A stretch of DNA of 64,000 nt from Diadema setosum (lineage: Eukaryota > Echinodermata > Echinoidea > Diadematoida > Diadematidae). The DNA lies in contig NC_092700.1 in assembly GCF_964275005.1 (NCBI RefSeq), positions 15,656,617-15,720,616 of the forward strand, written 5' to 3'. The notes under the pieces were generated by a model. It ran no database searches and was not told the origin of the DNA. It saw only the letters and a program-made list of their open reading frames with translations. The position numbers and the translations under genes are program-made. Positions 34,753-46,300 of this stretch are shown one piece after another. Every line of letters starts with the position of its first letter. Within the stretch, counting starts at the first letter, position 1.

Positions 34753-35182
34753 TACAGTTCGACCTCAATTATCCGGCCTCCTTTTATCCGGAAATCTTTA
34801 TTATCCGGACGCGTTCACGCAGTGAAGGACTTTTTTTTTCATCCAAAAATTGAGAAAAAAACAGTGATTTTCATGGATCTATTTCACTAATTTCATAAGA
34901 TGTGCATGATAGGTTTCTCAATATCTAATGAGGTAAAACATGTATGATTTTCACATAAAGATATACTTTATTTTTGTGAAGAAGGGACTACAATTTTGCG
35001 CAGGCTAGCATAGATTACAATACCGTTGCAGGGTACGCTACCTGCGTAGCTGCCAGTGCACTGGGACGGCAGCTTGGACGGCAGCTATACCATTAACATT
35101 GTGTCTCCCATATCCGGCCAATTCGCTTACGATCCGGATGAGCGCCGTCCCGACAAGACCGGATAATCGAGGTTGAACTGTA
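34753..35182. mobile_element. pogo/Tigger-like non-autonomous element C1
   Basis: TA flanks a 426-base body (34755-35180) with inverted ends CAGTTCGACCTCAATTATCC and CAGTTCAACCTCGATTATCC. The TA target and the CAGTT...ATTATCCGG ends are characteristic of pogo/Tigger elements. No transposase frame remains. Confidence 0.85.
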
Positions 35183-35749
35183 CAGCAAAATAAAATCTTT
35201 CCAGTGATACTTTGCTTATTATCTTATTCTCTTTGGTTTGTAGGAGCTTTAATGGCAAATATCTCTGTCAGCTTTTACAACTAGAATGGAGTTAGCTCAT
35301 TTCGTGATAAAACTCTTCTTCATATGCTCTTTTCGTTAGCTGTGTATGAAGGATGCTATTTTGGCAACTGTTTGGTATGTAAGTTTGTGATGTGAAGGCA
35401 TAACCTTCACACCAAAATCTTCCAGTTTGTTTGAATTTTATCATTCACCTAATTCTCAGGCAAACCACAAGAAGTCTTCATTCCATTGAGAATGTGCGCT
35501 CGTGTTAAAGTGTATATTTGTGTGTGTATTTGTGTGTTCATGTGTAAGAGAGAGGGGGAGGGGGAAAGAGTGAGAGTGAGAGGGAATTCAAAGACTCAGA
35601 CATTTCTCTTCCACTGTACTATGGTGAGAAGTGAGGTGTTACCTTAATTATTTGTTTGTTTTTGTTTTGTTTCTTTTTTACCTGAACGAGTTGTGATTCT
35701 TTGATTTGGCTTTGCCTAGCTCCAATGAAAAGGAACAGACTGATAACAC

Positions 35750-35880
35750 ACAACATGTCTCAAGCCTCGAACCCTTGAACTCTTGATTGCAAGGTATAGA
35801 TTCACTACCGACTGAGCCAACTGTCCAAGCTTGGCAGGGACCAGGGTTAGTCTCCGACTTAGACAGAAAGATCTGTCTGC
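35750..35880 (-). mobile_element. tRNA-headed SINE-like unit
   Basis: On the minus strand TGGCTCAGTCGG (35808-35819) fits a pol III A box and GGGTTCGAGGC (35764-35774) a B box, about 45 bases apart as in a tRNA. No full cloverleaf is evident, so a SINE head or tRNA pseudogene is more likely than a working tRNA gene. Confidence 0.5.
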
Positions 35881-35889
35881 CCGGAGGAG

Positions 35890-35890
<1 letters not shown>

Positions 35891-35921
<31 letters not shown>
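35891..35921. repeat. poly-T tract (about 30)
   Basis: A homopolymer adjoining the SINE-like unit, possibly a poly(A) tail of an element on the minus strand. Confidence 0.8.
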
Positions 35922-35924
<3 letters not shown>

Positions 35925-36780
35925 GTTATCGCTCTCCTCAGTAGACATAGGAGGGGATTCTGTGAAGCCAGACACAGTCTCCTCGGAACATACTGTATCC
36001 CTGACGACCAGATACAGACCGATCTTTCGGTCAATCTCCGACTCTACTATGGCAACCCTCCAGACTGCAAGGCCACAATAATGCCATTGTCAATGGGAAG
36101 TACTGCTGTACATTTGACTGCAGGTCCGAGCAACTTGTTTGTTCAAAGTTGTTGTTATTACAGTGTAATATTGTCTTTTTTGTGTGTTATTCACTAATGC
36201 ACTTTTGATATTGTACAGAAGAAATTATATTCTATCTATTACTAAAAGGAAATTGTTGAGAATAAATGAAAGAAATGAAAGATGCATCTGTCATATCCCT
36301 TGCTTATTGAAATGATTTCATGCTGTAACTATCCAACCTTTGAACCAAATTGGTTATCCAATATCTCACAGACACAGACTGGCACATGTGTGCATACAGA
36401 CAGACAGACACACACACACACACACATTAAAAAAGAAAAATTGAAAGATCAATAGATGGTATAAATGGCACTATTATAACTTTGTTAAGTTACCGTTGAA
36501 GAAACGGCTCATATAAGTCCTACTACTGTATGACAACGCCAGAGCAACTAATCGGACTTCATCAACATATGCAACTGTGATTTGAATTGTGATTACATTG
36601 GGTAATCCATCCAGTATTACTGTCTGTGTGTGCAATCCTTTCAAAAACATGTGATTGACTGCCGGAAGTATAAGCACACTTATATAGAAACCTGGTAGAA
36701 CAGACACCAAGAATTCAAGAGATATATACTGTATAATGTGTACACTTCACCCGATGATACACAGTCTAATACTCCTCATC

Positions 36781-37030
36781 AAAGGGATGGTAAAGTTTTG
36801 GTTGAGATGGGGATTCAGACTGTGTGCGAGATAATTAGAAACCACTGATATGAAATTTTGAAGAGCATACAATTCGTTTATTTGATGAAAATCAGTTTTG
36901 AAATGGCTGAGATATCTAAAAACAAAGTCAAGTGGTCCTAATAAAAGGTTGGACCCACCTTTTACTAGTACCACTTTATTTTGCTTGTTTTTGCATATCT
37001 CGGCCATTTCATTACCGATTTTCATAACTA
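36781..37030. mobile_element. foldback element family B, copy B3 (right end missing)
   Basis: AAAGGGATGGTAAAGTTTTG, GAAATGGCTGAGATATCTAA and the complementary CATATCTCGGCCATTTCA are present. The distal right arm is lost after about 37030. Confidence 0.7.
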
Positions 37031-38460
37031 AGTGTATATACATATATATCAAATCTATGTTAATTTCCTGACTTGTGTTTGATGCAATTTTTTCTTTTCT
37101 TTCACCAGGGCCCCGATTTATCATGAGGAAAAAAACAAACCCCAAACCAATGTGAGCATTGAATACAATGTCTTTAACATATCGTGTCACAAAACATAAC
37201 ACATCAGTATTTATGTGTCTTGGTAGATTGCAGATTATTTTATTAACATAAAATCATACACACTCCCTCACAAGTTAAAAATTATGTACCACTTGATATT
37301 CTGTAACAATCATCATCTGAATGACAGAAATTTATTTTGCATACCAAGTTCAAAAAATTCATTGCTCTGCTCTAAAAAAAAAAAAATTGTTGAAGACTGA
37401 AGTCATATTGAATAAACACGAAAAATTTCATTAAAAACTGGGACATCTCTTCAATAAAAGTACATACTTCACATCTATCATCTACATACTGCCACTTACC
37501 TTTCCAAATGGGAAGAAAATACATGTAAATGTATATGTGACAATAGAATTAGTATAATCAATTGAATGTAACATAAAGACAGATGTATCCAAAAGAATGA
37601 CTTTATTATTATACTTCGCTTTGTATGTATTACAGCTAAATATAATAAACACTGGCAAGCTGGCTGAATGGGGGATTAATAAACTTTACAATACAATAGA
37701 AATAAAGCAGAAAGTTATGGTTATCGTCAACCTATGTAAATGCAATATTGACACACTTTACTTTCAAACTACACAAAATGACATTCTAAGTGTTAAAGAG
37801 TCATAGTGTAAAAATGCTGGCATGAAGGGGAAAAATAGTCTCAATGTTAAATTTTTTGATTTAAAATATAAAGTGTAAATCCCCCGTTTACAGCTTTACC
37901 ATGAATAATACAGGGTTCTCTTTTTGATATGGAGTAGATTGATGAATATGAAGTCATAAACTGTTATGCCATGTACACAGTGAATTAAGATGAGACAAAC
38001 TTTGTAATGATCTTTATACACGTAGAATGAAACTGCGAGGAGGTCTCTGTGTCACACAAGGAAAAGATTATACTCGACAGCATCATCCGGTCAGTTGTAA
38101 ACTATCTATCATTGATGTCTAAACCGAAGCACACACAAAGTAGAAGTTTGACATCCAGTTTCGTTGCTCACACTGATGATAGATACACTTCAACATCTTC
38201 CCTGTAGGAAAGCACAACAGATATCACAGACTTACTGTATTACACCTCAAAGTACAATCAACAGACATCTAGTCACTATTGCAAGCAAGAACCGTCATAT
38301 CCTACAATTCTGCCTGTAAAGCTGGAAACAATCACTTGCATGTCCAAATGGCCACAACTTGCCTAGCTCTTTGATGAGAAAATGACAAAAAAAAACAACA
38401 ACAAGGCAACAATGTCGTTTAGAAAACCAACTTCGATGTAGGTTGCAACATGACACATAG
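37031..38460. other. no gene seen
   Basis: AT-rich non-coding sequence. On the minus strand this could include the far 3' end of the MFF-like gene, but no exon is supported. Confidence 0.3.
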
Positions 38461-38790
38461 GCCCGAATTCACGAAGGTGGTACAAATGAAACCATGGTCT
38501 AAACCATGGACAAAAACCATGGAGCGCCAAGTGTTGCATGGAAAATTTCGTTACAAAACCAGTCATTTCGTCGGTGAAATGATTATTTTGTAACGAAATG
38601 ACAACATTTTGTAACTAAATGAACATTTCGTCCACGAAATGATAATTTCATTATCGAAACGGTCATTTTGTCGACGAAAATGACCAATCTTGTAACGAAA
38701 TATTCCGTGCAACACTTGGCGCTCCATGGTTTTTGTCCATGGTTTAAACCATGGTTTAATTTGTACCACCTTCGTGAATTCGGGCCATAG
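38456..38790. mobile_element. 325-bp foldback element D1 with CATAG duplication
   Basis: CATAG at 38456-38460 and 38786-38790 flanks a body beginning GCCCGAATTCACGAAGGTGG and ending with its complement. The arms are about 90 bases, with CCATGGTTTAAACCATGG-type inner palindromes. The core is an array of ATTTCGT/ACGAAAT mini-palindromes. Confidence 0.85.
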
Positions 38791-40300
38791 TGTTCCTCGT
38801 GAATAGCACTATGATTGCTCAGGTACTATTAAATGTGATCACCAAATCTCAATTTATTGATGCCGAGTTTAGGAAACTGCATACACAAAACACAGTTTGC
38901 CATACATTGTAGTTTTATTTTTGTAAATTTTGCAAATTGACTGATAATCATGAAAGGAATGCTGCACCAAAATATATTCTATGGTGTTTGTAGTCTCTGG
39001 TATGGGGAATTGCTTACTCTGCTTCTTGAAGAAGGAATGATATGCATTTCTCATTCCTTCACAGCCACTATTGTTCTCCATTGCAAAATCAACACACACA
39101 ATCTCTGTACAAGTCCCAGTTCCCAAAATACATGTATTATACCTGTGAAGTTACAGTGTATAAATAATTCCTTTCTTCAAAGCAACGCTTGGTTACGTAC
39201 TCTAATATATCAAAGGTATCAACTAAATACATAGCATGTGTTACTGATACACCATTACCATTTCCAATTACAGGGGAAACTAGATATAACAACAAGGTCG
39301 GGACAGAGTCACTTTCCTCATTATAGCCAATATCATGTTATAATTATATCTAGGCATGAAAAAAGCATAACACAACAGCACGCACATACATACACACATA
39401 CAACATGCAGTGCTGGGTAGAGTGCACTGAGGAAAATATACAATGTGTACAAGACACAGTTTGCGTTGCTATCGAGCTTTCCAATCTTGGATCATGATCG
39501 CAGAGGAGAAGTAAAGCTGTACCGGAAGAGATTTCACTATACCTCCCTATAACAGGTTTGATCAACTATGTTTTTCTTTGTTTGGAAATCACAAAACTTA
39601 TCTTGTTACAGCAGTTATTTCTCAAGAGCCAGTCTCGCTACAAGAGTAGCGTTTCACATAGACTTGGGTGGAAGAAAATTTGGGACCACGAAAGTTTCCT
39701 CGTAAACGGATTTCTAGTTATAGCCAGTGTTCATTATCTCGAGTTTCCCCTGTACTAACATTGACTAGCTCTAAAGGAAAATGACATTGGGTGCTATTGG
39801 TTCTTATGAGGATTGGGCCTGTGCGTTACCTGTAGTACTGTCGATTTTGATACAAGGACTACAAAATAGCATTATATCTTTAATGCCATCCAGCAACATG
39901 GATAGGTCAGATGAGGTAATTACCAAACATGTACACCTATAATCCTGTGGTATTTCTTTCATTATCTATGGCATCTATATTATACTGATTTCATGCATGC
40001 ATAATTTATTATAATGCTGAAAGTAAACTAAAATATCACTGTGATCAGATACATGTAGTTTAATATTATCTTAATCCATGATACAGGATGAAATATAATA
40101 TAATGAATAAGTGGTTTACCATTATCCCTGTACAATGAACACACCATATACAATAATTGGCAAGTTGCCTTGTCTTAAAGCGGAAAACAAATGAGAAACA
40201 AGACAAGCAACACAGACAAGCAACTGTCAAGACTTACTACAATAAAATGTTTCTTGGAGCAGCATTGCATATTTCACCTGTACAATAACCACACAATCAT
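38791..40300. other. no gene seen
   Basis: Non-coding sequence with short open frames of no recognisable family. Confidence 0.35.
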
Positions 40301-40802
40301 AAAGGGAAATGAAACCCAAATACCCATGTGGATTGAGTGAATGCAGCAACACATCAACCAAGGGTGAGGAATATATGACAATCCATTCGGTACTTAATAA
40401 AGACTTCTACAATTCCTGACGTCAGATACAGAAAACAATCTAAAGAAAACAAAGAGAATTCCAATTTTTTTTATTTTTTTAAATGAAAAGTACACATTTC
40501 CTCAATTGGTTACTGACATGGTGAACGTTAAGGGCAATGTCATTTCCCCTCCTTTCTGAAAGAGGTACATGTCAAGTGCTTTTTTTTTATCATACAAGAA
40601 AAGTGAAAATATGTTGAATTTTCTTTATATTTTCTTAGTATCATTTTCCATACATGACATCACAAAATACAGTCTTTCCAACAAGTGATGGCTGCAACAA
40701 ATTTTTTAAAATTCCTTAATTCTTGAACAGATTGTCTGATTGTGTTTGCTAAAATTGCTGCACTCCCTCATTCACATATGTTTGGGTTTCCTTCTTTTTA
40801 AA
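40301..40802. mobile_element. foldback element family A, copy A5 (diverged)
   Basis: The ends are AAAGGGAAATGAAACCCAAA and the complementary GGGTTTCCTTCTTTTTA. The arms retain TGGATTGAGTGAATGCAGCA and GATTGTCTGATTGTG, with small deletions. Confidence 0.75.
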
Positions 40803-42345
40803 GTCTTTACACTGCACATAAATGAAATTTGCATTGCAGGAGCATAAACACACATTAAATAGTCTCAACAGTAGTCTAATCATCCAGCCCAGATGTTGGG
40901 TTTGACAAAGTCACTTGAACATGCCCTAATACAGAAACAGAATGGAAGAAATTCAGAGGAACAGAATAGCATGCTGGCATAAAACCTGAATTCTTTATAC
41001 AGTATTGAAAGTTTGCTATCACTTTTGTCCTGCTAAATGCTCCCCAATACATTTACTGTAATTCAGGAACAATATCAATTTGAACACACTTCACTACATG
41101 AGGGCACTCAAAAAAAAAAAAAAAAAAAGAGGAAAAATCAGTTTCTGTATTGCACTGCTACGCTGGATGTAAACTAGGTCATATATCCTTTAGTAAAATT
41201 CAATTTTGCATCTCTTCCCCCCCCCCCCAAAAAAAAAAACAACAGGGAGGTGGGGGAAATGACTTGAATCTTTTCTTTCCATTCCCACCCCCCCCCCCCC
41301 CCCGTCATAATTCATGATGATGTAGATTTTTCACAATGTGGCTGTTTCCCATGCATTGTTTTGTTGTTTGTTTGCTGTTACTGTTGTGTCACACAGAGAA
41401 AGACTGAGAGACTCTTACTGTGATGGAAAACAAAAAATACTATCAAAACATCGTTATAGCGCCCTCATTGGAAATGACTATACAAGTACTTGTGATCTCC
41501 AAATCCATGGGTGAAGCAGCGAGGGAGTTCGGTTTGGTCTGATGAGGTTAGACATCTCGTTACAACTCTATAGATGGAGTGCTTTGAAAGTGTTTCACTG
41601 CCTAATGATATTTTTACAGTCTTGATGCTGCTATGATCACGGTGAAGGAAATGAACAGGACTTTGGGTGCTCAAAATCCCAAACAGCTTTCAAATTCACA
41701 TACATATAAACACATACAATAAAAGAACGTTGAGATAGAACCATTTCAGCTTTTGATGTTATGATAATGTCATAAAGCGAATAATATCTCCTAATATGAC
41801 AAGGAAATTTGCACCACATGAGAATATGACTTTTGGGTACAACAAATGACCTAGCCAGCAACCTTCACTACTCAAACTTAAAATTCTCTCAGCATTCATT
41901 CAACAAACATTTACTTCTTGTTGTTCTAATTGTTATTGTTTCTCCATTTATGATGGCCTCTGCCACCATAAAAACGGTGACGCAAATGACATAGTTATCT
42001 TTACAGTGATGTAATTTTTCATAATATATGTAATTTTCCTATTCATTGGAGCCTGTTCACTGTTTTGCAAGATACTCTAAAAGGTTGTGACAGTCGGTTA
42101 AGGTGCCATACAACTACAGCCCGCTTTTTACGGCTATGCCGTCATTATCAAATATGAATCCTGTAAATTAACATCCGAGGGTGGCTGGCTTTATTGCTCC
42201 AGTGAAGAGGAATAAGCTCGTCCAGCTTGCATGAGATGTATTCATGATAACTGCTGCATCCTGCAAATATTTTCTCTTTCAGTGTCATCATCATCACCGC
42301 TCCTCATTGGTCTCAATTACAGAAGTTCTCCCTCCATCTTTTGCC
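40803..42345. other. 3' flank / possible 3' UTR of the MFF-like gene
   Basis: No coding signal was seen. A- and C-homopolymer runs lie near 41110-41130 and 41218-41305. Confidence 0.35.
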
Positions 42346-42595
42346 TCATTGGTAATGGTAGGGTGACCTGAAGAGAAATCGGAGCCCCTTAAAGACAAAA
42401 TAAATGATTCCCGCCATCATGAAAATCTTTTCCCGCCTGTCACGCCTTCCCTCAGCCTCTTCCAGGGATGCAACTTTGCTGGTCAGAAGGTAGACTCTCC
42501 TTTGTAGCTGCTCCCACTCCGCTAGCGGTGTGCTCTCTATCAGTGACGAGTTCCCATCGGCAAACTGCACACCGGAGTCTGTGTCCCCAGAAATT
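42346..42595 (-). CDS. MFF: MFF-like exon 5 (coiled coil and tail anchor)
   Basis: The acceptor on the minus strand is AACACTAG, phase 2. It encodes ISGDTDSGVQFADGNS, WEQLQRRVYLLTSKVASLEE, and the anchor IFMMAGIIYFVFKGLRFLF, then TGA at 42348-42346. Confidence 0.8.
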
Positions 42596-43298
42596 CTAGT
42601 GTTTCGGAAAGACCACAAAGAACATTTTCACACATAATAGATCACCACCTGCTCGTCAGAAGGGCCCTAGCATGACCCCAAAATCGAACTTTGGTTTGTG
42701 ACATAATTAAACAGTATCTAAAGCTCTTTCATGTGATGTGTATTAACAGGCCACCATGGATTTGTGATTTTTATAGCGTGCAGGCCTTAGGGTCCACCTG
42801 CTGGGCAGGTGATGAGATGGCAAATTGATTGTGCCACATTTGAAGGTTTTTCATCTTTTATTCAGGGTTGAGAACATCAACACAATGTACATAAACATCA
42901 GGGACGTTCCATAGAGCTATTTCTGCCCGGCAAGATGCTAGTGTGTTACATGCATCTCAACAATGATGACAATTCCTAAATCATGGAAACTTTTGTCACC
43001 TTTTTTTCTTGGCATGAAGAGATAATTGATTTTACAAGAAGCTCCCAGAAAATTCAAGAGACTGCACAAATTTGGTTTCGTTTCATCTTTACTTCTCATA
43101 TTGGATGTAACAGGATACATTTGATACATTAAGATGAGTGTTTTATTTTTTTTTTATTACAAAACTGAGGAGTATTCTCAGTTGTCAGCTAAACAACCAA
43201 TGGACGAAAATGGTGGTTCCTTTTAAATACAGTATGTGAAAATGTAAATCCCACATTATTTAATCATTTTTATTCATTATCCAATTCTAGAAAAATCT

Positions 43299-43336
<38 letters not shown>

Positions 43337-46300
43337 GGTCCCCTTGCTATTACTGTATCTCTGAAAGTCAGCATGAATAAGGACTGGTTTTGTGCTACAG
43401 ATCTCATATCTCACCACTTAAATCTAATGTCACCCACTTACCTGACTGCATTGTTGGCAGGCTTCTTCTTTGCAGCAGATTTTGCATCACCTACGGTGGG
43501 GAAGGAAATCTCATCCAGCGTCAGAGTTCGTGGGGGCGTTGTGAGACCAACATTAGTACCTGGGCAAAATGGAGGAAATACCACAAAATATATACAAATT
43601 AATAAACAAAATCCACAAACCTATAAAGTAACCTCAATCTCTTATCTATGATATGCATTTGCTTACACAAAATTGTTATTTTGTACACACAAACAATGCA
43701 AAGTTCTAAATCTTAGGAAAGATAAATCACATGGAGTACTGGCAGCATAGAGTTTTGTTTTTTCTTAATTCACAGTTTGTCTAAGTATGAGGGTCTTCCC
43801 CTTCAAATAACAGCATAGGTCTGCTTCAAGCTACTTTAAAACGAGGAATGTTCAGGTGCATTTTAATTTCGCCAATTTTGCGAGAGCCAAGATTCGCAAA
43901 ACTGATATGCACGCGAAAGTTCCTGTCTACACTATATGCATTAAATGTTAGAGGCAACTCACGAAAATTTCATGACGCGAAAAAGGCCGTCGGCTCCAAC
44001 GCACACAAAAATTTCATGCCATGAAAATATTGTTTTACAGTATCTCTTTTCTTCTTTTGAATATGTCTTTTGTCCATCTGATGAACTCTGATTTTTGACT
44101 GCACACAAATCTAGACCTAGATAATCAAAATAAATCATTCTGTCACAGCTTGTGACATGATGTTAATTTTTTTATTTCAACTCTGAACTTTGACTTTACT
44201 AGGTCTATTTCAATATCAATCAAATCAGAGATTTGCACTTAATTACTTCCATCTACTGAATTTAGATCATTTTCACAAATATTTTTGAATTATTGATTAC
44301 TATAATATGTTTAAAAAATCCACATTACTTAAAGACAATGAGGCCTAATTCAAGTCATCATTGTACAGTCACCCACACAAAAGTTTAACTGTTTAATAAA
44401 CTATCTAGAGTTAAACTTGATACAGAATCTGGTAACTATGAATTGGGATTCACAGACAGACACACGAACATTCCACCACACACACTGCAGAGTACAGGCA
44501 CACACTGCAAAAGCTGTTATTTTCACATACAGACTAATATTCGCGAATGCAGAAGTAAAAAATATTTTGGCAAGATGTTGTTTTCGTGATTTGACAGGGA
44601 GGCTATTGCAAGTGCACTTATGCCTGTCTGTTAGCAATAATTCGCATGTTGTTAAATTCAAGGCCCAGCAATGGTTTGCGAAATTCACACAAATTTAACC
44701 CTCGCAAAAATTCTAGCTTTTACAGTATATCATGTAGACTGCACATACCTGGTTGTGGAAAAGGTGACATATTGTCAAGGTCCAAGTCCCGAGGGGTCTG
44801 CCTCACCCCAACATGCTGGTCGGAACCTGAAAGATTAAGGGTAAGTATATCCAGGACATGATTAATGCTAGCCTACTAGTACAATACATGTAGTTTGCTT
44901 TTCCATAAGACACAAAATTGATAACTTTGTTTTTCCTTGCATTATTGATAATTCAAATTTATTCCATTCGGTCATTAACGCACAGTACAGCCAGGGGTGT
45001 GCAAAAACGGAAATTATCATTACCATCATAATTGTCATCATAAACACCACCATATTAAGAGAATACTACTTACACTCACTTTGAACTTTTGCTCACCAGA
45101 AACAGGTAAGCATAGATTACCAAATAAAGATTTAATCTCACAAGTGAGATGCATCTGAAGTGTGAAACTGCTACGCACATATTCTCACAGCATGACAATC
45201 ATGTGGTGAAATAGTAATTTCATGTCAGTTTCGATTTGACAAGGAGCACCGAAAAATTTCCCAATATGATCTAATGCAGCAGTTCTTAAATGTAAAGCAA
45301 TATGTGAAATATTGAACATGTTTCTATAATTAAGGGCAGGAGAATCATTATTCATCTGTGACTCTGTATCTTATGCTTGTGTTACACAGAATACAGATTA
45401 TTATGCACAATAAGGCAATAAAAAAAAGACAACTTTTAATTTCATCTAGCAGAATTTCTATAAGCAAAGAAAACATGACAAATGGAATGGATTAGAATGC
45501 AATATTGCTCACCTGCTATAAGAATCCTTTCTGGAACACTCATGGCATGGGCAGGGCTGTTCTCCATGTCAGTGCCAAGGTCAGGGGTTGGGGAAGGGGC
45601 AGAGTCCATGAAACCCGACTCTGGCTCCATACTTAGCCTTGGAGGCACCTGCACAAAATAGAACAATTTGCTTACGATAACATAATCTAGATTTTTTTTT
45701 TTTTTTTTTTTTTTGCCTACAATCACCTCCCTATGAAGATATCAAATTAATGCAAACTGCACTCTTAATGGTTACTTGTGATTTTCTGTAGACTTCTCAC
45801 AAAGACCTTACAGCCATAAAGTAACAACATGGACTTGTAATCATTGCAACTCCTGGTATCATACAAACTTTTATCTTTAACCGAGGTGACAAAATCATCA
45901 AGGACTTGAGAGCACTTCCAAGACCCAGCACGCTACACATAAATCCCCACTGCACAACTTCTTGATGACTGGTGTAAAAAGACATTTGTTATGTAACCAT
46001 TGTGCCTGTCTGGTCATAAACAGTTTTGGAAGGAAAAATCAATCTTTTTGAATTTCAAAAGTTCAAAATAAAAAAACAAAACAAAAAAAACACACACACA
46101 CACACATCTTTCAGTGGGGGAGATAATTTAAGCTTCAGTGCATATGAATGAGGTAAAACGGAGCAAATTCTTCGTTACTAAGTATTTTATGATCGCTCAC
46201 TGAATTGTAATGTTGTTTTGCATCATCTCCACTTGTTAGCATAACGCGCAGGGCACGCAGGGTAGTTCGGAATCATTGTGATTCATAGGCAGTGGTCTCT

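Noticed and set aside
35808..35819. Working tRNA gene on the minus strand
   Set aside because: A and B boxes are present, but I could not pair a full acceptor and anticodon stem; a SINE head fits better.
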